NCBI GenBank assembly: GCA_021432605.1
Contig: MU271151.1
Location: 62,001-126,000 of the forward strand
Reading direction: 5' to 3'
From: Coniochaeta sp. PMI_546
Taxonomy: Eukaryota; Ascomycota; Sordariomycetes; Coniochaetales; Coniochaetaceae
DNA length: 64,000 nucleotides
Shown: piece after piece, positions 21,688 to 34,295 of the stretch
How positions within the stretch are numbered: position 1 is the stretch's first letter
Layout: every line of letters begins with the position of its first letter
Notes under the pieces: generated by a model
Database searches by the model: none
Told to the model about the DNA's origin: nothing
What the model saw: only the letters and a program-made list of their open reading frames with translations
Position numbers and translations under genes: made by a program

Positions 21688-23204
21688 ATGCTGCCCTTCC
21701 GACTCCTCGTCGTGCTCGCCAGCACGCTGAGCGCGGTCAACGCCTCACTCCAAATTGTCCCTGGCGGCACCTGGACAGCCGTACGTAAACCCCAGAACAC
21801 ACCATCATGAGCAGTAGCTGAACCCTACAGTCTAACGGCGAACACCTCAACGCCCACGGTGCCGGCGTGCTCCGCGTAAACGGAACATACTATCTCATCG
21901 GCGAGGACAAGAGCCAAGGGTCAGCTTTCATAAACGTCAACTGCTACTCCTCGACCGACCTGGTCCGCTGGAAGTACGAGGGCGCGCTGCTGTCGCGCAC
22001 AGGGAGCGGTGACCTCGGACCGAACAGGATCATTGAGCGACCCAAGGTTATCTACAATGACCAGACGAAGAAGTATGTCCTGTGGATGCATGTTGACAGC
22101 AGCAACTATGGTGACGCAAAGGTTGGCGTGGCCACTGGCGATACGGTCTGTGGGAAGTATTGTATGTGACGAGTCTGGCAACGCGGAAGCATGGGGCACT
22201 AAGCTAATCCTATGCCTCCTACATAGCCTACATCAAGAGCTTCCGACCGCTAGGCTTCCAGAGTCGAGACATGGGCCTGTTCAAAGACGACGATGGATCA
22301 GGTTACCTCTTGACCGAAGACGTAAAGAGGATCCCAGGCCTACGCATGACACACATACTGACATCATCTACAGCGAGAAAATGGCGTCCGCATCAACAAG
22401 CTGACCGCCGACTACACCGACGTAGCAGGCTCAACCTACCTCTGGAAGGACCGCATCGAGGCCCCCGCCCTGGTCAAGCTGCAGGGCCGCTACTACATGT
22501 TCGGCAGCCACCTGACGGGCTGGGACGCCAACGACAACGTCTACAGCACCTCGACCTCGCTGACGTCGGGCTGGTCGGCCTGGCAGACCTTCGCCGACGC
22601 AAAGTCAAACACGTACAACAGCCAGACCACCTACGTGCTCGACTACGGCGGCGGCAACGTCATGTACATGGGCGACCGCTGGGTGTCCAAGAACCTGCAG
22701 GCGTCCACGTACGTGTGGCTGCCGCTATCGGTGAGCGGGACCAAAGTGACGATGAAGAACTTTGTGTCGTGGGTGCCCAACCTGGACACCGCCTCGGCCT
22801 GGGCTACCCCGCCGGAGGAGACGTCGTACGAGGGCGAGAAGGCGACCTACTCCGGCGGCACCAAGGACGTGAGCTGCTCCGGCTGCAGCGGCGGCAAGGC
22901 GGCCGGGTACGTGGGCGGGGACAACGCTGGAAAGGTGAGCTTCTCGGGCATACGCAGCGACGCCGGGGGCTTGACGACGGTGCGGATCAAGTACAACAAC
23001 GGAGACAGCAAGCCCCGGTATGCCCAGGTGACGGTGAATGGGGGATCGCCGGTCAAGATTGCGTTCGAGCCAAACTCGGGCGATCCGGCGAGCAGCTCGC
23101 TGAACGTGGAGCTCAAGACGGGAAGCGCGAACACGATTGTGATCGAGGGCGTGAGTGGCGGGTGGGCTCCGGACATTGATCGACTGATGGTGCCTGTCCG
23201 GTAA
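21688..23204 (+). CDS. GH43 hydrolase with CBM35-like domain (galactanase-like)
   Basis: Secreted glycosidase, about 449 aa in four exons: 21688-21780, 21831-22161, 22227-22321 and 22374-23204. All junctions keep frame and the third intron has a TACTGAC branch site. The signal peptide covers residues 1-20 (LLVVLASTLSAVNA). The five-bladed GH43 domain shows HLNAHGAGVLRVNGTYYLIG, ERPKVIYNDQTKKYVLWMH, and RIEAPALVKLQGRYYMFGS. The C-terminal part (about 315-449) is a CBM35-like beta-sandwich ending DIDRLMVPVR. This order matches fungal exo-beta-1,3-galactanases of GH43 subfamily 24, which act on arabinogalactan side chains. From the literature, that subfamily lacks the usual Asp base. Subfamily assignment is by resemblance only. 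Confidence 0.88.
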
Positions 23205-26200
23205 AAGCTGGTCTCAGACCAGGCCAAGCTTTGGTGTGCATGTCTATCCCGATCTAATGGACAGGGCTGGATCTTCACGGTAAAGGTCCAATCAAATATA
23301 TACACACCTGAGACACGGAATCTTGTCCGATCTTTTGTGTGATAGGTCCTGTGCGTCCGAAACATGAAAGTGTACTTGAGGTCGGGCAACCATGGACCGT
23401 CGTTCCGGCCCACTGGGTAGCGGTATTCCCCAGCTCCACAGATGTTTCTCTATGCCCCTCGAGTTCAGTCAACCGGAACCCATGTCCCTTAGCTTTGTAG
23501 CGCTAAATGAGTCGCTTGCTTTTTAGTCGAAGCACCGGGATGTCAGCGACGCTAATGCAATAGAAGGAGCACCTCGACACGTGCTCATGGACTGGCCTGG
23601 GCTATCAGTAGCCGTGCAAACCAGGCGAAAAAGCAAATGTCAGGGGCGTCCATCGAACAAGAACATGGCGTTGTCGAGCCGAGAAGACGCCTATCGAGTC
23701 TCCTGCTGATGGCTGAAGGCGAGATACCGATCATCTGTATCTGGCTGGCTGAGATATCTTTACCCCAGGCCGCTTTCTTTAGCGTCGATTCCAGCTTGGT
23801 AACCAATCATCATTTGACTATTTCGGACAACTGCTCGTCACGAAGTGAATCTGTTGTTCCGTTTCCTAACCACGTCAGGACGCACAAGCAGCTCTTGTCT
23901 TTTGTGCCTCGGTGATCGGCACAGAGATCCGGAGCTTCGCTATCGGATGGATGTGCGGCCAAGGATTGGGTTGTCGACCAATTCGGGTCGTGGCAGCAAT
24001 GTCTCACCGCCTCACCGCCCCGTGGGGGAAATGCAGTTGTCTAGTGCTCCTTTCAGAACAAGATATTCCCCGCAAGTCCTGTAAAACCGAGAGATCCATA
24101 GCGATGTACAGTGTAATGTTATGTCTAGCGACGCCTGGTCTTGCACGAAACCAACATATGTAAGCGCATGTCTCGGCTTGGAGATTCTTGCGCACAAAGA
24201 AAAGAAGCCAATGTTCGCGACCTCGTGAATGTGAGATGACGATGCGAACTGACCTTCCTTACTCAAGCTACTACAGTAAAAGTGGTGAAGCCTGCACCGT
24301 TGTACCATCCTATAATCTGGGAGAGCTGTTGGGACGGAATAATACAGGTCTCGCAGAGCACAATGTGACGTTGTCTTAGGGCTGCGAGATTTGACAGCTG
24401 CGGTACGGATCGAGGAAAGACAAGGTGGCACGGATGGCACAGATGTGGTGTCTAGATTCCGGTGCTCCTTGGTATAACAACGATTATGCTCGAATCCAAG
24501 GGCGGTGAGCGACGAGTTCAGCTCGTATCTTATATCTGCGACCTATCAAAGCTGCCGTCCCAGCCAGTGGCAGTCGATACCATGCCGAAGACGGTCTTAC
24601 GTTGATTTTGGGGTGAAGAGAACGTACATGTAATGTATTATCTGCAAAGGAAATCTTCGACTCCTCGAGTGGTGGGCTGGTCGTATCAATGACGCGAATG
24701 GCAGTCTAGACTCTAGAGAGCAGGATGCGCGGCACATCACCGCTTATCCGCGCCCAAACAAAATTGAACTCGCCTGATAACTCTGCGCATGCGGCGTGCT
24801 TTCGCGCCCATCATTACATACGGACCTCTGCAGAATCGTCCGAGACACCCACAGCGGTCCTTCGAGGTTGAAGCCGTCAAGCCGCGGCATCGTTATCAGG
24901 GTGCGGACAGTCCGTGGGAAATGCGGGACCTCTTCTGGGGAGCAAATCGGCATTCAACGGAACAGAAATGTCGTCAGTTACCACCGTAAGCCACGGTTCA
25001 GGTATCTCGTTATCGTCCCGAAATGGCAGCACACTTGTCGGCTGTTAGGGCGATACTTTGTGTATCCGGACACCGAGACGTTCGGCAGCTGGAAGTTGTG
25101 ATGGCAATCAATATACCTTCATACTGCACATCCTGCCATCGCTGGACATTGGACTGTGAGTAATCCTCTAGTGTAGGGTTCCAGAACATGAGATATTGGT
25201 CAATGAACGCCAGCCATCGTTATATCTCGCCTGAAAGTGCCTGGGGTAGCTTATGTGTGATGTTGGAATGCAAGAGGACAAGATGGATAGAACAGGTACA
25301 CGTAGGTACGTACAGTAGGTACCTAGATTTCAGCAGCTTTGAACCCCTGACCCACCCCTGTTCGTCCCATTCTGAAACTGGCCCCTTGGACCACTCAGGC
25401 TGCGGCTGCCCCTGTCTGACATCGGGCTTTTCCTGAAATGGGACGTGGACCAAATCACAAGTCATCGAACCCCTCTCAGCACCCCTGCAAGTCTCAAATC
25501 GAACGTTTTTTTTTCTTCTGCTTGCTAAGGTACCTACCCGCTACCTACTGCCCGCTGCTTCACCACAAGTACAAGTACCTACTAGTCTACTATACATCTA
25601 CACAACCTGGAAGGCACAAGGCACATACGGCAATAATTATCAAGTTCGCCGTCGACCGTCGGCGATCACTCTTTGCTCTACCGGGTGAGCAGTTAGCTCA
25701 CGATTTCTTGCAAGGAAACATTCTGGCAGATCGGGCTCTACTTGACGATTGGTAGCATCCCGTTCAAGGCACAGGGGATCGTAATAAACGCACGACGGGT
25801 ATCAGAGAGGTACCTTCCATTGCTTTGTCTTCACCTTCATGAGGGACCATAGAAGGTAATCAGGCAGTGGCATCAAAGAGCGATTCTATCAACATCACTG
25901 AATTCTGATGAAATCACTGAACGGTTATGCGCAGACAGCTGCTCCCTTGCTGGATGGGATGTTCACATTCATTTTCCATGCCACCATCTTGACTTGTCCT
26001 GCCCGGACCTACAGTACCTACTACTGGTCTCTCGGACCTCTTGAGCGTGACTGTTGGCGAGGGGAAATACGGCATCGCCAGCTACCAACCAGGTAACATG
26101 ACCGCTTTCGAGCAATATAGCCTCTGATATACCTGCGCAAGCGTCACTGCGTCAAAGTCATCCATCCCGTCCACCGTGACTGCGAGTCATCAGCTCGGTC

Positions 26201-27300
26201 CTCCAAGCAATCCCGCCACTCGACCTGCGGCAACTGAACTGCAGCATTGTTTCTCTCCTTTCATGTCGTTTGGACTGTCGGAAAAAACCCACACTCAATC
26301 CCATAATCCGTATTTCTCTTGCTTCTGGCTACTTGTGGCATCCCTTTTCTCCCCCACACACACCCCTAAAGTAACATCACCACTCGCAAATCTGGCACGG
26401 CTCTGACGGTTCTTACCCGTTTTCTGTGAGCCGAGCTGACTCGCAGACCTACGAAACCACAGTCCTATCTAATATCCCAAGGGTTTCTCAACAGTGTCCT
26501 TTGCTTCGATTGTGAAATTTGTGTCGGCGACCTGGATTTTCTGGCGAATAGACTGGGGACAGTCCAGACCTGCAATTCGGTCGTTCTTTGCGGACAGCCG
26601 CCAAGAAACATTGACAAGGCGGGCGTCCCTTGATGCTCGCTGGAGACGCTCTCCCCACATCTGAGACAAGAACGCCCCCCCCGTTCCACCCAACTTCCAA
26701 ATCCACTCCTTCTTCCCCTCGCCAGTTCGCAACAACAGAAAGTTCGACGATCCGTCCACCGAGAAACACACAGAAACCGACCGCCCTTCTTTCTTTCTTC
26801 CTGATCTGCTCTGTTGTTTCCATTGGTTTGATCCCGTTTGTCACGGCACGGCCGACGCCGACACGCATTTCGTCGCCGTACTCGACTCTCTCAAGGAAAG
26901 AAAATTCGGGATTCATTTCGCGCGGACCCCCCTTTGTTCGACTCCGCTCCGCACTCGCGACAATATTGAGCCTGCGCCATCGACCCTCTCTCGCCTGGAC
27001 TTCGCTACACCTATAGGTACACCATTCGTCAATCTAGTCTTTTGTGCTACCAACACCCGAACCGAGCCCGGCCTCGCTATTGAACCCTAAATACATGGTC
27101 CCGACACAGCTCGCATCACCATTATCGCGAAGCCTGATCCGCCCCCACGGCGACCCTTTGTGCACCATCTGTCTGAGACATCAATCAGCGTTGCCGGTTT
27201 CCCTGATTACAGACGACATCATATAGCGTCGTTTTCCCTGCATTCCAGCGGCCTGGGGCCCTGAAGTCGAACCTCTTCGTCCTTCGCAGCAACCGCGATT
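23205..27300. other. Long intergenic region before the RasGAP gene
   Basis: 4.1 kb without a supported gene. The largest frames (24012-24440 on minus, 26488-26916 on minus, 26630-27016 on plus) resemble nothing known. It contains the palindromes AGTCTAGACT (24703-24712) and TAGGTACCTA (25316-25325), with more GGTACCTA-like motifs to about 25590. From about 26200 it becomes pyrimidine-rich, as expected of a long promoter and 5' leader. Confidence 0.5.
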
Positions 27301-29865
27301 ATGTCTGTCATGCTTCAAACGCCCTCGAGAGCTTCCACCGCATCCTCCTCGTCTTTCCAACCTCTGTCGCGACAGAACACCATGTCGTCCTACGATGGCT
27401 CGCGGTCCGCCCGCCAGTCCAAAAGATATTCCATGTCTGCGCTGTACATGTCCATGTCAGCGAATGATTCCGACCTTGTGATCGAAGATGATCTTGCAAA
27501 AGGTACATACGGGCCCTAGAACATTGAGCGGAGGGACTCTGCTGACTTGCCATTAGCCCAAAAGATCCTGCGCGAGCTGAAATCCAAGATATCATCGCAA
27601 TCCAAAAAGAACTTCGTGCTCGAGAAAGACGTCCGGTACCTCGACTCTCGCATCGCGCTTCTGATCCAGAATCGCATGGCGTTGGAGGAGGTGCGCCCAT
27701 TGAACCCTGCATAATCAAGTATCTTCCTTGGACTGACGAGTCTGGCAGCAAAACGAAGTAGCGAGCCACCTGGAAGATGCGTCCGAGATGCAGGAAGGCG
27801 GGTTTCCCAACGACGACAAAACCCAGAAATATGGCAACCTCCTGTTCTTGTTACAGTCAGAGCCTCGGCATATCGCCCATCTCTGCCGTCTCGTCTCGAT
27901 GGCCGAGATCGACTCCCTGTTGCAAACAGTCATGTTCACCATCTACGGAAACCAGTATGAGAGTCGCGAAGAGCATCTCCTCCTTACCATGTTTCAGGTA
28001 CGAGTTTCGGTTGTCAGGCACGTCTGCTCTAAACGAGCGGAGGCTAATTCTGCATATAGTCTGTCTTGACATACCAGTTCGACAATACCCCTGAATACTC
28101 TTCTCTCCTCCGTGCCAACACCCCGGTGTCGCGAATGATGACTACCTACACCAGACGAGGACCTGGCCAGAGCTTTCTCAAGACTGTTCTACATGACCGT
28201 ATCAACAGCTTGATTGAGCTCAAGGACTTGGACTTGGAAATCAACCCCTTGAAGGTGTATGAACGAATGATCGAGCAGATTGAAGAAGACACGGGTAGCG
28301 TGCCAGCATCATTACCCAAAGGCATTACCGCTGAACAAGCCGCCGAAAACGCACAGGTGCAGGCCATCATCGAGCCGCGTCTCACCATGCTGACCGAAAT
28401 CGCCAATGGATTTCTCACCACCATTATTGACGGACTGGAGGAGGCGCCTTACGGTATCAGGTGGATCTGCAAGCAGATTCGAAGTCTCACGAAGCGGAAG
28501 TACCCAGACGCCAACGATCAAGTCATTTGCACTTTGATCGGCGGCTTCTTCTTCCTCCGTTTCATCAACCCGGCCATCGTCACGCCCAAATCATACATGC
28601 TCATTGATGGGCAGCCAGCCGACAAACCACGAAGGACGCTGACCCTGATAGCCAAGATGTTGCAGAACCTGGCTAACAAACCTTCATACGCCAAGGAGCC
28701 CTACATGGCTAAGCTCCAGCCGTTCATCCAGAGCAACAAGGACCGGGTCAACAAGTTCATGCTTGATCTTTGCGAGGTTGGAGACTTCTACGAAAGCCTC
28801 GAAATGGACAACTACGTCGCTCTTTCGAAGAAGGATCTTGAGCTGTCCATCACGCTCAACGAGATATATGCCATGCATGGACTCATTGAGAAGCATACGG
28901 GCGAACTTTGCAAAGACGAGAACTCGCACTTGTCGATCATCATGTCAGAACTTGGGACAGCCCCGCCGCAGGTCCCCCGCAAAGAGAATAGGGTGATAAA
29001 TCTGCCTCTATTCAGCCGCTGGGAGACGGCTATCGATGATCTGACAGCCGCATTGGACATTACTCAAGAGGAAGTGTTTTTCATGGAGGCCAAGTCCATC
29101 TTCGTCCAGATCATGCGGTCGATCCCCTCCAACACGTCCGTGGCGCGGAGGCCGCTGCGACTCGAGCGCATTGCTGATGCTGCTGCGACCTCTCGGAACG
29201 ATGCGGTTATGGTCCGCAAAGGTATCCGGGCTATGGAGCTGCTCAGCCAGTTGCAGGAGTTGAAAGTAATCGATAAGAGCGACCAGTTCAGCCTGCTTCG
29301 CGACGAGGTCGAGCAGGAACTCCAGCACCTCGGTAGCTTGAAGGACAACGTCATTGCGGAGACGCAGAAGCTCGAGGAGGTTTATAAGACCATCCGCGAC
29401 CACAATTCGTATCTTGTCTCTCAGCTCGACACGTACAAGAGCTACCTTCACAACGTCCGCAGCCAGAGCGAAGGGACGAGGAGGAAACAGCAGAAGCAGC
29501 AGGTTCTTGGACCTTACAAGTTCACCCACCAGCAGCTCGAGAAGGAGGGTGTCATACAGAAGAGCAATGTCCCCGATAACCGGAGAGCCAACATCTACTT
29601 CAACTTTACCAGTCCACTGCCAGGGACGTTTGTTATCTCACTGCACTATAAAGGTAGGCTGACCTCAAGCAACTCTAGTCTGAACGCGAACTCACTCATG
29701 ACAGGGCGAAATCGCGGCCTTCTCGAGCTCGATCTGAAGCTGGACGATCTGCTAGAGATGCAGAAAGACAACCAGGACGACCTCGACCTCGAATACGTCC
29801 AGTTCAATGTCCCCAAAGTTCTCGCCCTGCTCAACAAGCGGTTTGCGCGCAAGAAGGGCTGGTAG
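27301..29865 (+). CDS. gap1: Ras GTPase-activating protein (Gap1/Sar1, IQGAP-related)
   Basis: Stimulates GTP hydrolysis by Ras, switching off growth and polarity signalling at the membrane. About 779 aa in five exons: 27301-27502, 27557-27690, 27749-27997, 28060-29653 and 29705-29865. The length is close to fission yeast Gap1. The Ser-rich N-terminus is disordered. A helical lead-in precedes the RasGAP domain (about 140-420), with the arginine-finger region [11 protein letters not shown] and the signature [13 protein letters not shown]. The RasGAP C-terminal domain (about 560-750) is the IQGAP-type module. The last intron (29654-29704, 51 nt) has GTAGGC and ACAG borders, is divisible by three and carries no stop; splicing gives [20 protein letters not shown], the family-like form. 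A long pyrimidine-rich region with possible upstream frames precedes the start. Confidence 0.93.
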
Positions 29866-30817
29866 GACCAGCTCTCTTCTTCGCCCTTGGCCGCGGTTCC
29901 AACCCTTGTGTACGATGTGTCGGCGGTGTATTGCCCTCTGAATTTGCGATAAGCGCGCGCTCTGGAGTTTTCGGCGTTCAATTTGCAGCACGGCAGGCCT
30001 TGATACCACCTTTGTTACGTTTTGCCTTTTCGCCTTCTTTACGGTCTATAACAGCAAGTATCTGTAGCCCCGACGAGTTTCAATCGTCCGCTACGCCTGC
30101 GGCGCGTTTAGCTTCGGCACCTCCTTTGTCAAACTTGCCGCCTGAAAAAGGCCGACAGTCTCACTTTACGCACATCTCACGCTACTGCTTATTATACTTT
30201 CAAGTTACGGACATGCACGTCCAGCATCTCATACAACCACAACAACCATATAATAACATCTCCTGGAAGTGAATGGGGACTACTTTGGCACTTGGGAGAT
30301 ACGGATGGAAATCCCACGAGCACTATTGCGTGGGCTATATATATCGCCTGTTTCAACTGGTTGGGGATGGATGCTCTTGTTCCTGCTTCGGCTGGTCCGG
30401 GTGGCGGTTGTGATTTCCAGCTAGCTATGCTTTTTACTTGCCTGTCTTTCGATGCGTCTGAGAGAGCGTTGCGCCGCAGTTTTAGGACTCGAGCTAGGGC
30501 TGTTATGTCGCGCTCTTGCTTCCAGTCATTTTCTTTCCTGGCTTTTATTTTCTAGCAAAGATACTCGTCTAGGGTCAGACATGCCGAAGCAGCTTTCGGG
30601 ATTAGGGAGATTGAAGGTGGTGATGATGGCATGGTATTGATGGATAATGAGCTGAGGATCGCACTTATATAGTTGTATGGAGAGAGTATGAGATGGACAA
30701 AGTTTCACCTCGATTAGCTCATTTCATGACGTCCTACTGTAAAACAACAGTGATAGATATATGGTGGTATAGCAACGCGATCCATGGGATATTCGAAGTA
30801 ATCATCATGCCAGCTTC
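29866..30817. other. Convergent intergenic region, RasGAP / Utp22
   Basis: 950 bp between two 3' ends, partly 3' UTR. No gene or repeat recognised. Confidence 0.55.
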
Positions 30818-33800
30818 CTAGCTCTGCTGCCCCTTAACCTCAATCCTCTCTATCAAATCACCTCCTATCCTCGCAATCTCGGCAATGATACCCTCCCTGT
30901 TGACCTCAACAACGTCATCGTCTCCATCACTACCATCGCTCTCATCCCCGTCCTTCATCTCCGCGTCCCCCTCAGCAGCTACAGGCCTATACGACCCTAG
31001 CAGATTAACTCTAAAACTCCGCCGCTGCACGAGCGGATTCCACACGCCACCAATGACAGCATCGTCCTCCGCGCCGCGGAAGAAGACCAGCGGTCCGCTG
31101 TACACACGGCTCAGCTGCTCCACCAGCAGAGCGGCAGGGTGCGTGCCCACAGGCAGCGGCATGGCGCCCGTCCGCGCATCCAGATTCTTGAACCTCCGGC
31201 TCACAACCGCTTCGTCCCCGTCGGCGTCCGCGTCGGTGTCCTCGCCTTCCCAGACGCGCGAAGCGGCCTTGAGGGCCTTCCTGTCGAGGACGATGCGCAG
31301 GTCAAAGTCGGCCAGGGCGGGGACGAAGAGGAGCCGCTTCCCAAGGTCCGGGGAGCCGATCTCGACGCCCCTTTCGCGCACGACGCGGGCGGCGCTGCGG
31401 GCCAGGGCGGTCAGGCGGGCGGCGACGACCTTGCCGGGCGCGGGGTGGCCGGCCAGGGTCGTGTGGGCTGTGCCCGCCGGGTCGGACTGGGTTACTACCA
31501 GGAGGACGACGCGGTTCATGGCTGGGTCGAGGTTGCGCCAGGCTTGCAGGCGGGTGGAGGCTGCGGCCGGGTCGAGAGGGGTGGAGAGCTGGTTGTCTGT
31601 GTCTGGGGTGGGGTTGGACTCGGAGGAGGTGTCGATTGTGAGTGGCTCGGAGCGCCAGTCCCAGCGCGAGAGGAAGAGGAGGGTGCGGATGAAGCCGGTT
31701 GTGGCGCTAGAGGGTTGCGGCCAGGGGTGGGGCTGCAAGAAGACGTGGAGGGCGAAGAGCTCGAGGAGGTCGGGCGGGAAGTGGCTGGATAGCTTGTGGG
31801 CGTCGAACCAGCGCTTGAGGAGGCGGATGGTGGGCGAGAGCGCTGGGAAGCGGGTGGTATAGGTCCGGATCATTGTCGTGTGGAGAGGCAGGTGGGTGTA
31901 CAAGCGGCGGAAGTTGGCAAGGAGAGTGGCGCTCTCGGTGCGGATGTGTTGGTCTAGGGTCTTGTCCTTCGTGCGGCGGTCGAGGAGGACTTCCTCCAGG
32001 TCGCTGTGGATACGAAGCCGGAAGGCCGCCCCCGACTCGTAGACGACATCTAGGAAGGCGAGATTTTCCAACTCTGACTGTGCGTCTTCTAGGCCGAGGT
32101 GAGTTGTGACGTCGCGCTTGGCTTCTTCCAGCAGACTTCCAATCTTGAGCAGAAACGCGATCTTGGCCCGTTGGATGGCAGCGATGTTTTCCGGCCACTT
32201 GCCGGACGCCTCGAAGAAGATAACGACATCCATAGGTCTAGGTGCAGATTTTGCAGAGCCGAACGCGGGCGGATTGACGGTTGCATTTCGGAGCTCGGCA
32301 CAGATTGGTGCTATCTGTCTCACGTGAAGCGGGATATCTTCGAGACCGCGGACATCCTGCTCAAACGCCTCGAAGGCTGCTCTCGCTGCGGAGAAGGCGG
32401 CAGTGTCGCTTTGCGTAGAAGGCACCAGGGAGGAGAATCCCCTGCCATAGAAGGTGAGGCCAACCGAGTTGGCGGTTATCTTCAAGTGTAATGGGAGGAT
32501 GTATCGCATGATTTCCTCACAGATTTCAGCCGGCGTGGTTGAACTCCAAATGAGCGTTTCGAGGATGCTGCCGTCCTTGAAGCGTCGAAGTTCCGACTTC
32601 TCTCCCCAGAACCTGCGAAACTTCTCGGCCTCCTTCTTCTCCTCAGCTGGAGGACCATGATCGACTTGCCGCGAGATATTCGCAGGGTCGAAAATGATAT
32701 GGATCGAGACACGCGACTCGACAGGCTTCGCAGGGTGCTCCGTCAGTGACCATAATGGCAGGGCGACCGTCCCAACAGAGACCAGTTGAGCCCTGTTCCC
32801 AAGTGCCCTCTTCAGGACGCTGTGAACCTTGTTGCAGAAGCTGGCCAGTTTGCCCCGGGTGTCAGGCGAAGAGTCACCAAATGTTTCTGGTAGCTCCAGG
32901 CTGGCATTTAAATCATACATCAGCGAAGGCTGATCAACCTTGGTGATGAAAGTAGGCGTGAACTGGTCGGCCGACTTCTCGTTGAGGAGGGAGTGGGTCC
33001 ACTTCGCATGTTGATGAAGCATGTCAGCAGATGAGGCACTCATCTTGAATGCAATATTGAGCTGGCGAACAGCGTCGTAGACGACCGGACCAGACTCCCG
33101 GATAGCATCGGGAGCCTCCTTCGCCTGCCCAAGGATGAACGGCTTCTTGGAGAAATCCATAGCGGCAAGGTACTGGATAGTTGCCTTGAAGAGCTGGGTG
33201 CTGTTCAATGACGGAGACAACGCTGCCGTGTCCTTGCGCCCTCCAGTTTGTAAGAGCAGAGCCATCAATACAGACCACTCGAAATGGCCGAAGCCGCCGC
33301 GGGATACCGATCCTCCAAACCCACGCTGCAATAGCCAAATTCTTCCCAGCATGCAGGCATCTCTGAATGCGGCACATGTCTTTTCAGCTTGCTTCAGAAC
33401 CCTGAGGTACAAGACGAACGAGCCTTCCGCTTTAAGAGTAGAATTGTAGAAAGGAGTCGGAGGATGCACCGTCTTCTTGTCTTCGTCTCCTCCGGTCCGG
33501 ATGAGGCCTGCCACGGCTGTAATTTTCTGTTTGGGGAAATATCCGTCTGGCGCGCAGGGTATCACCCTGACCCTGAACTCCGCCTGGGGTTGCGCGTTGG
33601 CAGTCGAGTCTTCTTCGTTGATTTTCTTCGATTTCTTGGTACTCATCTTCTTCGTAGTAACGGCAACAACAGGCAGTAAGGGATTGTCATTCAGGTACTC
33701 GAATGCGAAGTTCGCCGTCGCCTCAAATTCCGTCTGCAATGCAGCAGCGATTTGTGCCGCATAGTACGCACGTTTGTAGTAGTATCGCATGTTCAGGTAG

Positions 33801-34295
33801 TCCTTCTCTTGCAGGACCTCCCGCGGCAGTACAACTATCATGTCCACGGTGCGGTCGTGCTGGGTCTTGACCATCGTCTTCGAGACATAGCTGCCCACAA
33901 CATTGAACTGCTCGGGCTTCGCATAAGACAGCTTGTAATTCGAATCCTTGGGTGGCGCCGGCTCGGGAAAGGGCACTCGGATCTTGTGCGTTTTCTTGAG
34001 TTTCTTTGCTGCATCGGCAATCTTGGGAGGGAATCAGCTGGATTGCGTGCCAGGTAGCAACAAGTCAACTCACCGGCAAAGGCTCATGAGGTTCTATGGA
34101 CTCAATCGAGCTCTTGATCCTGCGCAGTAGATCGTCGACTCCCTCGAATGACTTCTCGTAGTCTAGCCGGGATTCCTTCAATAGCTCTTCTGTTTCGAGG
34201 ACAAAAGTCGTTGGCTGGCGGACTGCGACCGAGATGGCCTGGTCCAGAGAAGTTTCGCCATCGAGCTTCCGCCTCTTGGCTGGATTGACGGCCAT
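30818..34295 (-). CDS. utp22: Utp22/Nrap pre-rRNA processing factor
   Basis: Nucleolar component of the 90S pre-ribosome (UTP-C module), needed for 18S rRNA maturation and, in yeast, partnered with Rrp7 and casein kinase 2. About 1141 aa, near the usual length of the Nrap family. Exon 1 is 34295-34074 and exon 2 is 34021-30818 on the minus strand; the 52-nt intron has donor GTGAGT and a GCTGATT branch site. The family fold contains tandem nucleotidyltransferase-like and PAP-associated-like domains without catalysis. Recognisable stretches include HDRTVDMIVVLP, YFNKRAYY-like YYYKRAYYAAQIA, FRRFWGEKSELRRFKDGSI and LSPTIRLLKRWFDAHKLSSH. The C-terminus is acidic. It shares a 356-bp divergent promoter with ski3. 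Confidence 0.93.

Noticed and set aside
24012-24440. 142-codon minus-strand frame in the long intergenic region
   Set aside because: Cys/His/Ser-rich composition without family resemblance, no splice partners, and overlapping frames of similar quality on the other strand.
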